NCBI GenBank assembly: GCA_026075535.2
Contig: AP026548.1
Span: forward strand, 7,688,001-7,752,000
Reading direction: 5' to 3'
Length of the DNA: 64,000 bases
Origin: Tricholoma matsutake
Lineage: Eukaryota; Basidiomycota; Agaricomycetes; Agaricales; Tricholomataceae
Every line of letters begins with the position of its first letter. The stretch's first letter is position 1. Shown piece by piece: positions 50,555-59,779 of this stretch. Under the pieces are notes generated by a model. The model did not search any database. It was not told the DNA's origin and saw nothing but the letters and a program-made list of their open reading frames with translations. A program made the position numbers and the translations under genes.

Positions 50555-51827
50555 TTACAATCGGCTAACCGGAACAGTGGCTTCCCAGTATAATCCCGCT
50601 TGAGAATACGTCTGGGATGGAATATCAAACGACACCAGCTGATTTGTAACGGCATCATTGGTACCGCTAGACCATCCTGGGCGCGTCGGACAGAAGTCAG
50701 TCAATGTGATGTCAATATATATATCCGGATCGTATCCCCACTGTGAACCAGGGAGCTCTTTGTCAGCATGTGAAGCAGAGTAGACTGCATCGTCGGGGAA
50801 AACGGATAGAACTTGATCTGTGATGACAACGAAAGGCTGACAGGTATTTAGGTTAGTAGGCGGCACTAAATCTTCCCGTGCAACGCCCTGAGTTTTTGTA
50901 TCCAGCATATGATGTAAGCGAAATGCGATAAGGTCCTTCGATTCAGGCTGGGAGGATGGTGGTCGACCAGCAACCCTCTCAAGGGATGGCGGGGAAGAGG
51001 AACCCTCGGACTTGCAGTGAGCCAGATAGGGCGGATGATCACGTCCCCTCGCTACACCTGGTCGACCTCTATAATATAACCGCATGAGGCTGTTGTAGCT
51101 ATTTCAGTCCGTGAGTGGGGGTGATAGCACATGTAGAATCAGCTTGACCTACCGGTTTTTGGCGGAGAGGCCAGTCCGTCCAGGAAAGTAGATTTTCACA
51201 ATCTTCGACCACATTCTGCCGTGTTTACCGACTGCTTCCAAAAGAAGTTCATCCTGCACATAGTATTAGCATGTAAGCATTACAAGGACGCACAATTTCT
51301 TACGGCTTCTGTACTCCACATCGCCCGGTTGATGGCTGGATTGAGAGTGTCCGTCCACCGCTTAGCGCATTCTGAGGACGTGATATAAATTAACATTCGT
51401 GTCAGATTACGTGGAACGTACGGTCGCTGTTCCTGGTCTGCACCACTGAAGCTATCAGTGACCATCTAGAAACATCGTGAAAATCGGAGCATGTACACGA
51501 AATCTGCTGAATTCCATCTCACCTGGTTCCGTACTGAGCTATACCGTCAAGGAGTCGTTGGTCTTCGTCAGGAGCCCAGCTACCTTTGACAACGTATTGG
51601 GCCATTTTGACAAACCATCGCTTGCGGCAATCCTTATTCGTCGTGCCGGGAACGTGCTCCGCAATGGCGCTCCACCTCGAGGGATTTAGCTGGGCTTGAT
51701 CCTCTACAAATTACACACTAGTTATGGCTGCGTGCTGGGTTTTGTGAGCGGATATACCTTGCTTCACAGCGTCACGAAGAAGTTGATCTTCTTTCGCGGT
51801 CCATGGTCGTCGTTCTCTGCAAAGCAT
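50555..51827 (-). CDS. Three-repeat MYB DNA-binding protein (host gene, 6 exons)
   Basis: Exons on the minus strand: 51827-51758, 51703-51523, 51465-51422, 51371-51304, 51253-51153, 51098-50555, giving 335 codons. All five introns (50-57 bp) are GT-AG, and codon phases join exactly. Start ATG at 51825-51827 (MLCRERRPW) is the first in frame. Three MYB repeats carry their Trp residues at about 9/34/53 (PWTAKEDQLL, RWSAIAEHV, CRKRW), 66/85/104 (SWAPDEDQRLLDGIAQYG, RWSLIASV, CAKRW) and 117/136 with Tyr156 (MWSTEADELLLEAVGKHG, MWSKIV, SAKNRYNSLM). MYB repeats bind DNA, and the protein is likely nuclear. The C-terminal 170 residues are Ser/Pro-rich and then unrecognised. This is the only gene in the window without damage. 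An upstream non-coding exon is possible. Confidence 0.9.
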
Positions 51828-52870
51828 ATTTCCGAAGAATGAATAGGGAAGGCAGATGATCTCAAGCTAAGTGTCGATCTATAAGGAGTATCCGTTTGCT
51901 TAAAACGATGCAACCATCCATCTTGAAATGGGGGAACATAGGTTTGCAGATCTAGATAGATGAAATCGTTTAAATGACCGACCTGATGGGATCCACTCGA
52001 CATAATAAGTGAGTATTCGATGACAGCAGCGAACGGCTACGTCGGTGTTGCTGTTCTCAGATCGCAATTCTCCGCGAAGGACAAACAATGGAATTCACGT
52101 GTTAGGCAACGTTGCAATCAGTGGAAGCGAACGCTCGCCCTTTTCGGGGGAGTGTGTGCAGATGTCCTTTGAACGAACGAGACCCGCTGGCCTGCCTCAA
52201 TCAGTGAGATGCTGTGCTATTGGCAGTGTGCAAGGGTTGTTGCTCCTCGCACCGCACCACAAAATAACACCGTGTATACGGTTTGTAGCAGACTGAGAAT
52301 TATCTAAAAAATGATGAAGAGATACAATGGTCCGATATGTATGAACTGCATTAGTTAGTTGTTTAACATGTGCGGAACAGGCGGAGGTCCACATACAACC
52401 GCCACAGCAATGCCTTCGAATACCTGTTGCTTTAATCCTTGCACTTCAACAAGATGAACTGAGCTGGGTGTTCAGCCATATGGGTTAGCAGCATGCTGAT
52501 GGAGGCTTCGTTGACGAAAATGAATGAGTTAGACGCAGACAGCAACGTGAATGACCATCTGATACCGGATCATTTCCTCCTAGGCTTTGAATTGAGTTAA
52601 AGGTTTTGGTCAGAATTACAGAGGCCGAGTGATTTGAAGACGAGACTGGGTTACAGTAACGCGATAGCAGCCAAAAGCGTGCGGATAAAGCCTGCATGAC
52701 CTATAGAAACCTCCAGATGGACGAGATAACATTCGTCTTCATGAGACGCACTGAGCCAAACAGGGAAGGAAGGGTTTGACCTGCAGATTCTCCTGGTCAC
52801 GTGATTATATGAATTTCCACAATATCATGTGATTGCATTTGACCTCAGCTGCTGACTCAAAAAATGCCAA
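51828..52870. other. Region 5' of the MYB gene
   Basis: Unique-looking, moderately GC-rich sequence without repeats or recognisable coding frames. It is the likely promoter and upstream intergenic region of the MYB gene. No TATA box could be assigned with confidence. Confidence 0.4.
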
Positions 52871-52874
52871 GTAA

Positions 52875-53045
52875 GGGGGCACGATGGTGTAGTGGCAACC
52901 ATCGTACTCGGCCTAGGCCCTGTGACCAACTGACAATAGGCAGGAGGTCTCGAGTTCAAATCCCGCCCCTGTTCAGCCACTGGGGGGTTTTAGTGGGTAT
53001 TATCCAATGTGATGAGTCCCACACTACTGTAATCATACAGTGTGC
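52875..53045 (+). mobile_element. SINE-like copy with tRNA-derived head
   Basis: GGGGGCACGATGGTGTAGTG starts a tRNA-like region. The A-box lies at about 52885-52902 and the B-box GAGTTCAAATCCC at about 52952-52964, 67 nt apart. A tRNA-unrelated body with TTAGTGGGTATTATCC and a short A-containing end follow. The T-stem has two mismatches and the acceptor stem does not close, so this is not a working tRNA. A related fragment is at 59602-59670. Confidence 0.55.
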
Positions 53046-53114
53046 ATAAAATGCATTTCCTCCCTAGTAACCCTACTCTGAGGTTCAAATTCCTTGGAAT
53101 CCCTAAGCAGGCAG

Positions 53115-53945
53115 TGATGATACTCAACTTGGAAACCCAAACAAATCACCTACCTATTTGGTATAACACAAGTCAGAGGAAGGTTGTGATTCGTTCTAAA
53201 CTTTCACCGATCTCCAATAATAACAAACTAGATGATCTGAACAAAGTTTGGGATGTGCGAAGTAGTTGCGAGATTTGTGAAGTAGTTTTGAGACCGAAGA
53301 ATTTTCAGACTAAAACTTGTGACTCAAACAATGAGAAGAGAGTTTTTAGCTCTCTACTACTAATACTATACTTGGGGGATGCTTCCCCTGTTATTCATTG
53401 TAGGTTAAAAAGAGATAGTACCAAAAAGGCAATAGTGGGCATGTGGAGAACATGAGGCAAAAGAAAACATATGGACTTCAAGGATGAAGTGATAACCGAT
53501 ATGGAACAATAACCACGAGTCTAGGGAGTGTGGGAGACAATAAATCAAAATATAGACTGTCCTTTTGTTCTAGAATTGGCTAAATATTGCAAAAATCGCA
53601 AAAATATTGCAAAACATCATGATGTGCCTCGAGGTGATGTGTGCTGCATGAATATAGCCGAAATGTGGTTTGTCAAAGTCGATTATGTAAAGGGGAAGTG
53701 ATGGGAAGCATGCGAAGTGTTGGGGTCCATGCTGAAGTGTGCAAAGTAGAACCTAAAAATGCAAAATCTTCGAAATGTCCGAAATTTGATCGGAAGCTTG
53801 CAAAATAGTCGAAAAAGGTTCGAAAGATGCCGAAAATAGATGCGAAATGATTGAGGGGTGATCATGAATGTTTGTGGCTGTGCATTGACTATCTGCGAAT
53901 CTGCAAAATTGATTTCAGAGCTTGTACTGGCTGGTGGACCTATCA
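53115..53945 (-). mobile_element. Solo LTR (831 bp) of the second Gypsy family
   Basis: TGATGATACTCAACTTGG ... GGTGGACCTATCA, homologous to 32726-34064 and, inverted, to 34796-35914. Contains many GCAAAAT/TCGAAA/GTCCGAAA motifs. Flanking 4- and 5-mers do not match (GCAG against GTGG), so a TSD is not shown. Confidence 0.75.
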
Positions 53946-54356
53946 GTGGCGAGAGCAGTAATGTTGTCATCCCCATATTAAACAGGATGGTCTTCCAGAG
54001 ATGGAATTCTAGTGTCTCAAAGCGTCCCACAAAATTGTGGGAAAATGCTTCCACCAAAATTTTTTTTTTTTTTAAATTCAAAGTAAAAATGCCAAGTAGC
54101 AGAAACTGAGGCCACTGAACTCCACTGAAGTGGTGCCATCATTTGACAGGCAAGGAGCAGAGAGGCTAAACTAAGAAACAAGTAATATACTTTTAAACTA
54201 CATATGAAAAGAGGGAGTGGTGGGTGGGGCGGCAAAGCCACACAGAGGTGATGAGAGGAAGAAGTAAAAATGCTGAGTGAGACTGTCTCGCATACCAATC
54301 CTTCTTCAACACAGCATCAGCTACAAACAGTAGCACCATGCTGAAGACAGTACATG
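53946..54356. other. Non-coding stretch before the Copia element
   Basis: A 13-nt T-run at 54060-54072 and purine-rich sequence with no coding block. It ends at ACATG (54352-54356), the left duplication of the Copia element. Confidence 0.4.
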
Positions 54357-55221
54357 TGTTGAATAAGCAATTGTACATTAGGCAACACCGACACCGACAC
54401 CAAATATAGTAGTAATGATGCACCCACAGATTATTAATAGCGGGACATTCTAATTACCGATTATGATTACCAATCAATGCATCAAACACTTGTATAAATG
54501 GTCATTGTAGATAAACACAATAACAAGTCCATTTTATAACATTACCAAGTCCTCAGAGTCTCACACTACTGGGGTTCCCACAGAAACACAGCCTTAGAAA
54601 CTTGTTTTAAGACTTCTGATGTGTATATCCTTTGGATATTCTTAATATGTATGTAAAAGAAATGTCAGGGAAATATTTTACATGTATCCAAGCTGTATCT
54701 GCAAGGAACATAAAAGGTGTATTCTACAATGTTTCTTTCAGATCCCTTGTGGAAACATTTTTCATGTTCCCTTTGTGTAAGTTAAAGAAACACTTTTTAT
54801 GTAATTCTGCCTGTATCTGCTGAAAACATTTAACATGTAACTTTATTATGTGTTTCCTAGGGATACATGTGTAACCATGGTGACCCCTTTGTTCTTTGCA
54901 TGTATCCATAGGAAACATATAATAAAATTACATGTCAAATGTTTTCGGCAGATACAGGCAGAATTACATAAAAAGTGTTTCTTTAACTGACACAAAGGGA
55001 ACATGAAAAATGTTTCCAGAAGGGATCTGAAAGAAACATTGTAGAATACACCTTTTATGTTCCTTGCAGATACAGCTTGGATACATGTAAAATATTTCCC
55101 TGACATTTCTTTTACATACATATTAAGAATATCCAAAGGATATACACATCAGAAGTCTTAAAACAAGTTTCTAAGGCTGTGTTTCTGTGGGAAACACAGG
55201 TCAGCCCCAGTAGTGTCAACA
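54357..55221 (+). repeat. 5' LTR of the Copia element, interrupted
   Basis: 54357-54563 plus 55219-55221 make up the 210-bp LTR. The inserted CACTA MITE lies three bases before the LTR end. Confidence 0.9.
54564..55215. mobile_element. Palindromic CACTA MITE, 652 bp, TSD TCA
   Basis: Starts CACTACTGGGG, ends CCCCAGTAGTG, and is flanked by TCA at 54561-54563 and 55216-55218. The two halves are almost perfect inverted copies of each other (54580-54885 against 55195-54890). The left arm lacks about ten bases present on the right (CTGACCTGTG). CACTA ends and a 3-bp TSD are diagnostic of the CACTA superfamily. The same 60-residue open frame (MDILNMYVKEMSGKYFTCIQ and on) appears on both strands because of the palindrome; it is not evidence of a gene. 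Confidence 0.9.
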
Positions 55222-55237
55222 GGTTATGGGCCCTGAG
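55222..55237 (+). promoter_or_regulatory. Primer-binding site of the Copia element
   Basis: GGTTATGGGCCCTGAG directly after the LTR. GGTTATGGGCCC is the complement of the anticodon-arm sequence GGGCCCATAACC of eukaryotic initiator tRNA-Met. This fits the half-tRNA primer described for Drosophila copia. Confidence 0.65.
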
Positions 55238-55291
55238 CTTAACTGAATTTTCATGTACACTCACTCTTAACACACTGAGCCACTTTCCAAA

Positions 55292-55830
55292 ATGACAGAT
55301 GCATCAAACATGCACACAAACATTTACTGGATCGAACCCTTGACAGGAGCTGAGAATTATGCTGTATGGAAGATCAAAATGATGGACATCTTGATGGGAC
55401 AAGATTTGTGGGAATATGTCGACAGATCGACTATTCGGCCCTCAGATGAGGCAGCAAAAGTGGCATGAGTAAAGAAGGATAGGATGACGCTATCTACGAT
55501 CTGATTAAGGGTTGCCGACAAAATGTTGGTATACATTGCAAGTTTGACAATGTCAAAGGAAGCATGGGACACACTAAAGTCATTATTGGAAATGAAAGGG
55601 GTGCTTGGTATAGTGTTGGCACAACGAAAGCTATTTCGGACTCAATGTGAAGAATCGACACCCATCGAGGAACACATTAGGACATTGGTTGGCTACCAGG
55701 AGGAGCTGCACAACTTGGGACAGAAAATTGATGGGGAAGAATTTCTATTATTCTGCTAAGCTCACTTCCCAAAGCCTGGAACAATTATATTGCCTCTATT
55801 GACACAACAGCCTTAATGGACACCCCGAAA
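55292..55830 (+). pseudogene. Copia gag (UBN2-like) region
   Basis: From ATG at 55292-55294: IYWIEPLTGAENYAVWKIKM, DILMGQDLWEYVDRS, then a stop near 55467. Further on come LTMSKEAWDTLKSLLEMKG and EEHIRTLVGYQEELHNLGQK. This is the capsid-like part of Copia polyproteins. Several stops interrupt it (TGA near 55467, TAG near 55506, a stop at 55759). Confidence 0.8.
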
Positions 55831-57027
55831 CTAATAGCACGCATCCTTGAACATGATCAATGGATTAACATATGTAACACCAATGATACAGCCTTAATAG
55901 GCAAGCATGGGGAAAAGAAGTACAATCCCAATATCACATGCTTCGAATGCAGGGAAAAGGGGCATATAGGCTGGCAATGTGAGAAGAAGTCCAAATTGGG
56001 AAAGTGGAAATTGGGAGGGAAGCAGAAGGGCACAACGGAAGCAAATGCAGTGGCTGATGACAAATTCGCATTCTATGGGGATGATGGGAAGGATGTGGCA
56101 CTGGCTGTCTCGCCAGACTCTTGGTTAGCTGATTTGGCATGCACATCTCACATTGCTCAAAACCGAGAAATTGTTATTGACTACACCCCTACCCCTGGAC
56201 ACCAGATTTCTGGATTCAGAAAGGCACCTGTGCTTGGACAAGGTTCAATACAGCTGGAATGCACTGTGGGAGGAAAAATATCCAAAATCACTCTCAAGGA
56301 TGTGGCACACACCCCTGATGCACCATTCAACCTCATTTCAATTTCATGTGCACTCGAGGCTGGGGCAGCTGTTTTATTCACAGCGCCAGGAGTCAGATTC
56401 CAATCACCCAATGGATCAATCATCATGGAAGGTTGGGTCATGAACTGGTTATTTGATATGAACATCAAAGGTAATGCCAAACATGACCAAGCATATGCTG
56501 CCAAACATGGGAGAACATGGGACAAATGGCACAGAATTTTTGGGCATCTGAACATGGGTTCAGTAAAAATGCTCAAGGAAAAGGAAAAGGTTTTGGGAAT
56601 GGAGGTGGATAGGATGTTGGAACCAGCTTTGCAATGCCCAGTGTGCATCACTGCAAAGCAACAAGTCTGGCCATTTCTCAAAGAAAGCAAATCGGAGATC
56701 AAAGAGATTGGAGATCTGATGGTTAGCGATCTGTGGGGACCAGCATGCACTCAGGCTCCAGGGGGAGACCGGTATTTCATAACATTCACTGATGGCAAGG
56801 CACAATGCACAATGACCTATTTCTTGAAACAGAAATCTGAAGCACTAACAAAGTTCAAACAGTACAAGAGTTTCATTGAAACTCAAACTGGGTGCAAACT
56901 CAAGAAACTTCATGTGGATGGAGGGGGGAAATTTCATAGCAAGGAGTTCAAGAAATTTCTGCTGGACAATGGAATCCAACTAGATGTTTACCACCCCTCA
57001 CTCACCTTCCCAGGATGGAATTGCTGA
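55816..57027 (+). CDS. Copia zinc knuckle, protease and integrase core
   Basis: 403 codons, the longest open Copia block. Residues about 45-60 are CFECREKGHIGWQC (CX2CX4HX4C). The protease segment is SWLADLACTSHIAQNREIVI, in which Leu-Ala replaces the usual Ser after the catalytic Asp. Integrase has GHLNMGSVKML and CPVCITAKQQ (HHCC finger), LMVSDLWGPACTQAPGGDRYF (first Asp), and KLHVDGGGKFHSKEFKKFLL in which the usual SDNGGEF is altered. It ends at a stop near 57025. Confidence 0.88.
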   Translation: MDTPKLIARILEHDQWINICNTNDTALIGKHGEKKYNPNITCFECREKGHIGWQCEKKSKLGKWKLGGKQKGTTEANAVADDKFAFYGDDGKDVALAVSPDSWLADLACTSHIAQNREIVIDYTPTPGHQISGFRKAPVLGQGSIQLECTVGGKISKITLKDVAHTPDAPFNLISISCALEAGAAVLFTAPGVRFQSPNGSIIMEGWVMNWLFDMNIKGNAKHDQAYAAKHGRTWDKWHRIFGHLNMGSVKMLKEKEKVLGMEVDRMLEPALQCPVCITAKQQVWPFLKESKSEIKEIGDLMVSDLWGPACTQAPGGDRYFITFTDGKAQCTMTYFLKQKSEALTKFKQYKSFIETQTGCKLKKLHVDGGGKFHSKEFKKFLLDNGIQLDVYHPSLTFPGWNC

Positions 57028-57680
57028 ATGATTAAACCGAATGCTGGCAGAACACACGTGTGCAATGCTGCATCAGCATGTGCTCCCACACTCTCTTTGG
57101 AAAGAAGCGATCACTTATGCAACCCTTCTCAAAAATAGATCTCCCATGTGATCAATCAAGGATCATAAGGTATCTGATGAAGCCTTCTGGGGAAAGAAAC
57201 CAGATGTATTGCACTTGGAAGAATTTGGCAGAATGTGCTGGGTTCTGCAGCAGGATGGAAAAAGATCCAAACTGGATCTGAAATCATGCCAATTTATTTT
57301 TGTGGGAATAGCTGATGGTACAAAAGGATACAGGTACTATAATTCCCAAACCCATCAAACCTTCACCTCTTGAAATGTGGTATTCTCAGTGGTGGAGGAG
57401 AAATATGATGAAGTGGAGGTAACTCACCCTATGCAGCTTGAGGGGGAGAGTGGAGAAAATGACAAGCAGACTTCGGGTGAGCAAGTGCCAGGAGGGGAAG
57501 CACCACATCATGCCATCAAATCTCACATCACCATCATGAATTTCAGTACCCTGGGAAAGGTCAGCATGCATCCTCGCACAACCACTCATAAATTACAGGA
57601 TGCTTAACAACCCAAACTCACGCAGACCAAAAGAATGGCAACACCAAGTACCAGTAGTGGAGGAAGCTGGCTAGATAACA
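57028..57680 (+). pseudogene. Copia integrase C-terminus and linker, decayed
   Basis: Frames at 57060-57281 and 57377-57607 with a SLWKEA-type remnant (HSLWKEAITYATLLKNRSP is readable around 57090-57140 in mixed frames). An acidic and Gln-rich linker follows (MQLEGESGENDKQTSGEQ). Frameshifts are frequent. Confidence 0.6.
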
Positions 57681-58910
57681 ATGGACTATGCAATGATCAG
57701 GGCGACACTGGAGGATGACCCACTTATGGTAAAAGAAGCCAAAGATCGATCAGATTGGCCAAAGTGGAAGATGGCTATGGATGCCAAAATGACACAATTA
57801 ACCAAAAGAGGTACATTCAAATTAGTTGACCTACCCTCAGACCACCAAGCTATTGCAAGCAGATAGGTCTATCACATCAAATGCAATCATGTTGGAGAAA
57901 TCACCAAACACAAAGCCAGACTCATGGTGAAGGGGTTTTCTCAAATCCCTGGGATAGATTTCATGGAAACATTCGCACCAGTCATGCGGCTGGAAACATT
58001 CCACCTATTGATAGTGCTTGCAACCAAACTGGATCTTGGGATCCACGTGGTTGATGTGGTAGGCATGTACCTGAATGGGAAATTAGAGGAGGTGATTTTC
58101 ATGATGCAACCCCCTGAATATGATGGTGGCACAGGATGAGTTCTACAATTATTACAGCCTCTCTATGGGTTAAAACAGGCTGGCCAAGCTTGGAATGAGG
58201 AACTTAACCAGACATTCCTGCAGATAAATTTCACGTGGCTCTTCTCTGATCAGTGCATCTATATCAGGCATACCGATCAAGATCTGATCATCACCTTGGT
58301 ACACATTGATGACATGACCATCCTCGGATCAGACATTGATGCCATCACAGGAATGAAAGCCGAGCTATCAAAATTCTTCATGATCACAGACCTGGGGGAG
58401 GCAAAGCAGACTGTAGGATTGGAGTTGGAAAGGGACATGGAGGCTAATACCCTCAAAATCATGCAGCATCAGTATATTAAGAAGGTCCTGGAGAAATTCA
58501 GAATCACAGATTTGCACCTTGTAAGCACACCATTGGACCCTAATATCAAACTGATCAAAATGCCCGAGCACGAGCACCACAATATCCCCGAGTATCGCAG
58601 CATGATCGGATCACTCATGTATGTGGCAATCGGCACACAATCTGACATTTCATTTGCAGTACAAACACTCAGCCAGTTCATGAGCAATCCCAGACCTACT
58701 CATTGGACTGCCATCAAACGCATATTTCGATATCTTAATGGTACTCGCAATCTCAGTATCATCTACCAAAAAAGGGGAGAAGTCAAACCCACTGCTTATT
58801 CAGATGCTGATTGGGGATTGAACATCAATGATCGAAAATCTATTCTGGATACTACTTCCAGATGGCAGGTGGCCCAATCTTGCGGCAATCAAAGAAGCAG
58901 CCGACAGTAG
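57681..58910 (+). pseudogene. Copia reverse transcriptase
   Basis: WPKWKMAMDAKMTQLTKRGT, a stop at 57864, then KARLMVKGFSQIPGIDFMET, FAPVMRLETFHLLIVLATKL and MYLNGKLEEVIFMMQPPEY. A stop follows at 58137 and then the active-site VHIDDMTILGSDIDAITGMK (HIDD for the usual YVDD). YRSMIGSLMYVAIGTQSDIS and YSDADWGLNINDRKS (start of RNase H) come last. Domain order and motifs are unambiguous. Three or more stops and one frame change inactivate it. Confidence 0.9.
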
Positions 58911-59248
58911 CATTATCATCAATGGAAGCTGAATACATGGCAGAAAGCCTAGCAATGCACCAGGTTCTATGGCTGCGAATGCTCACTTCCAAACTCAGCA
59001 TTCCATACTCTGGACCCACCAAACTCAATGTAGATAACCAAGGCGCAATTGACTACTCCAATAATGCCATTAACCACAGCCACACAAAACATATTGACAT
59101 CCAGCATCATTTCATATGCAAGAAACTAATCTCTCACAAGATCAACATTCAGTACTGCGCAATGGACGATAACCTAGTGGACATATTTACCAAGGCGCTG
59201 CCAAGACCAAAGCACGAGGATCTTGTCAAGCACATAGGTATGGTGTAG
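58862..59248 (+). CDS. Copia RNase H C-terminal part
   Basis: SKKQPTVALSSMEAEYMAES (catalytic Glu region), LNVDNQGAIDYSNNAINHSH (Asp), TKHIDIQHHFICKKLISHKI and NLVDIFTKALPRPKHEDLVK. The polyprotein ends at 59246-59248, just before the purine tract. It is offset by one frame from the preceding RT block. Confidence 0.88.
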   Translation: MAGGPILRQSKKQPTVALSSMEAEYMAESLAMHQVLWLRMLTSKLSIPYSGPTKLNVDNQGAIDYSNNAINHSHTKHIDIQHHFICKKLISHKINIQYCAMDDNLVDIFTKALPRPKHEDLVKHIGMV

Positions 59249-59262
59249 ATGTCGAGGGGGAG
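59249..59262 (+). promoter_or_regulatory. Polypurine tract of the Copia element
   Basis: GATGTCGAGGGGGAG immediately before the 3' LTR start TGTTGAAT. Confidence 0.75.
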
Positions 59263-59472
59263 TGTTGAATAAGTGATTGTACATTAGGCAACACCGACAC
59301 TGACGCCGAATATAGTAGTAATGATGTGCCCACAGATTATTAATAGCGGGACATTCTAATTACTGATTGTGATTACCGATCAACGCATCAAATGCTTGTA
59401 GAAATAGTCATTATAGATAAACACAATAACAAGTCCATTTTATAACATTACCAAGTCCTCAGAGTCTCAACA
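59263..59472 (+). repeat. 3' LTR of the Copia element
   Basis: 210 bp, TGTTGAATAAGTGATTG ... CTCAGAGTCTCAACA. It differs from the left LTR at scattered positions, mostly C/T and G/A (for example GCACCC against GTGCCC). Confidence 0.92.
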
Positions 59473-59601
59473 ACATGAGCAGCACACTAAGTGGAAGGTG
59501 AGGCTTTAATGCAGGAACACTTTTGATAGGTGCAGAGGCCTCTGAAAATACTCCTTACCCCTGGAACCCACATTTACAACAACAATACTGGCTGCCACTG
59601 T

Positions 59602-59670
59602 GGGGCACAATGGTGTAGTGACAATCATTATACCCAGACTAGGTTTGGTGACCAACTGACAAAACTCAGG
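59602..59670 (+). repeat. SINE-like fragment
   Basis: GGGGCACAATGGTGTAGTGA with GACCAACTGACAAAACTCAGG, matching the head of the copy at 52875 (GGGGGCACGATGGTGTAGTG, GACCAACTGACAATAGGCAGG). The B-box part is missing. Confidence 0.5.
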
Positions 59671-59779
59671 CCTTTTTGATAATATATTTTCAACAGATTT
59701 GGAGTTGTCCACAAACACTGCTATTGAGCCTAAGAGCAAAACTTGTCCAATTGGGCCAGGGCTAAAGCCTGGCATGAAC

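Larger units (their letters stand above)
54357..59472 (+). mobile_element. Ty1/Copia element with complete LTRs, TSD ACATG
   Basis: LTRs of 210 bp: TGTTGAATAAG ... GAGTCTCAACA at 59263-59472, and at 54357-55221 (split by a CACTA MITE at 54564-55215). ACATG flanks both ends (54352-54356, 59473-59477). A purine tract GTCGAGGGGGAG precedes the 3' LTR. Gene order is gag, protease, integrase, reverse transcriptase, RNase H, the Copia order. Many stops and frameshifts and about ten percent LTR divergence by eye make it an old, dead copy. Confidence 0.95.

Noticed and set aside
51764..52082. Extended N-terminal exons of the MYB gene (frames starting at 52003 or 52082)
   Set aside because: They are out of frame with the MYB repeats and would need a non-standard junction. 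The ATG at 51827 is in frame with MLCRERRPW and needs none.
52875..52975. Functional tRNA gene
   Set aside because: A- and B-boxes are present, but two T-stem pairs fail, the acceptor stem does not close and the spacing is too long. It is called a SINE-like copy instead.
53115..53945. Target-site duplication for the solo LTR at 53115
   Set aside because: Flanking bases (GCAG and GTGG) do not match, so none is claimed although both LTR ends are clear.
54632..55136. Identical 60-residue open frames on opposite strands
   Set aside because: They are forced by the palindromic structure of the CACTA MITE and show no family motif, so they are not called as genes.
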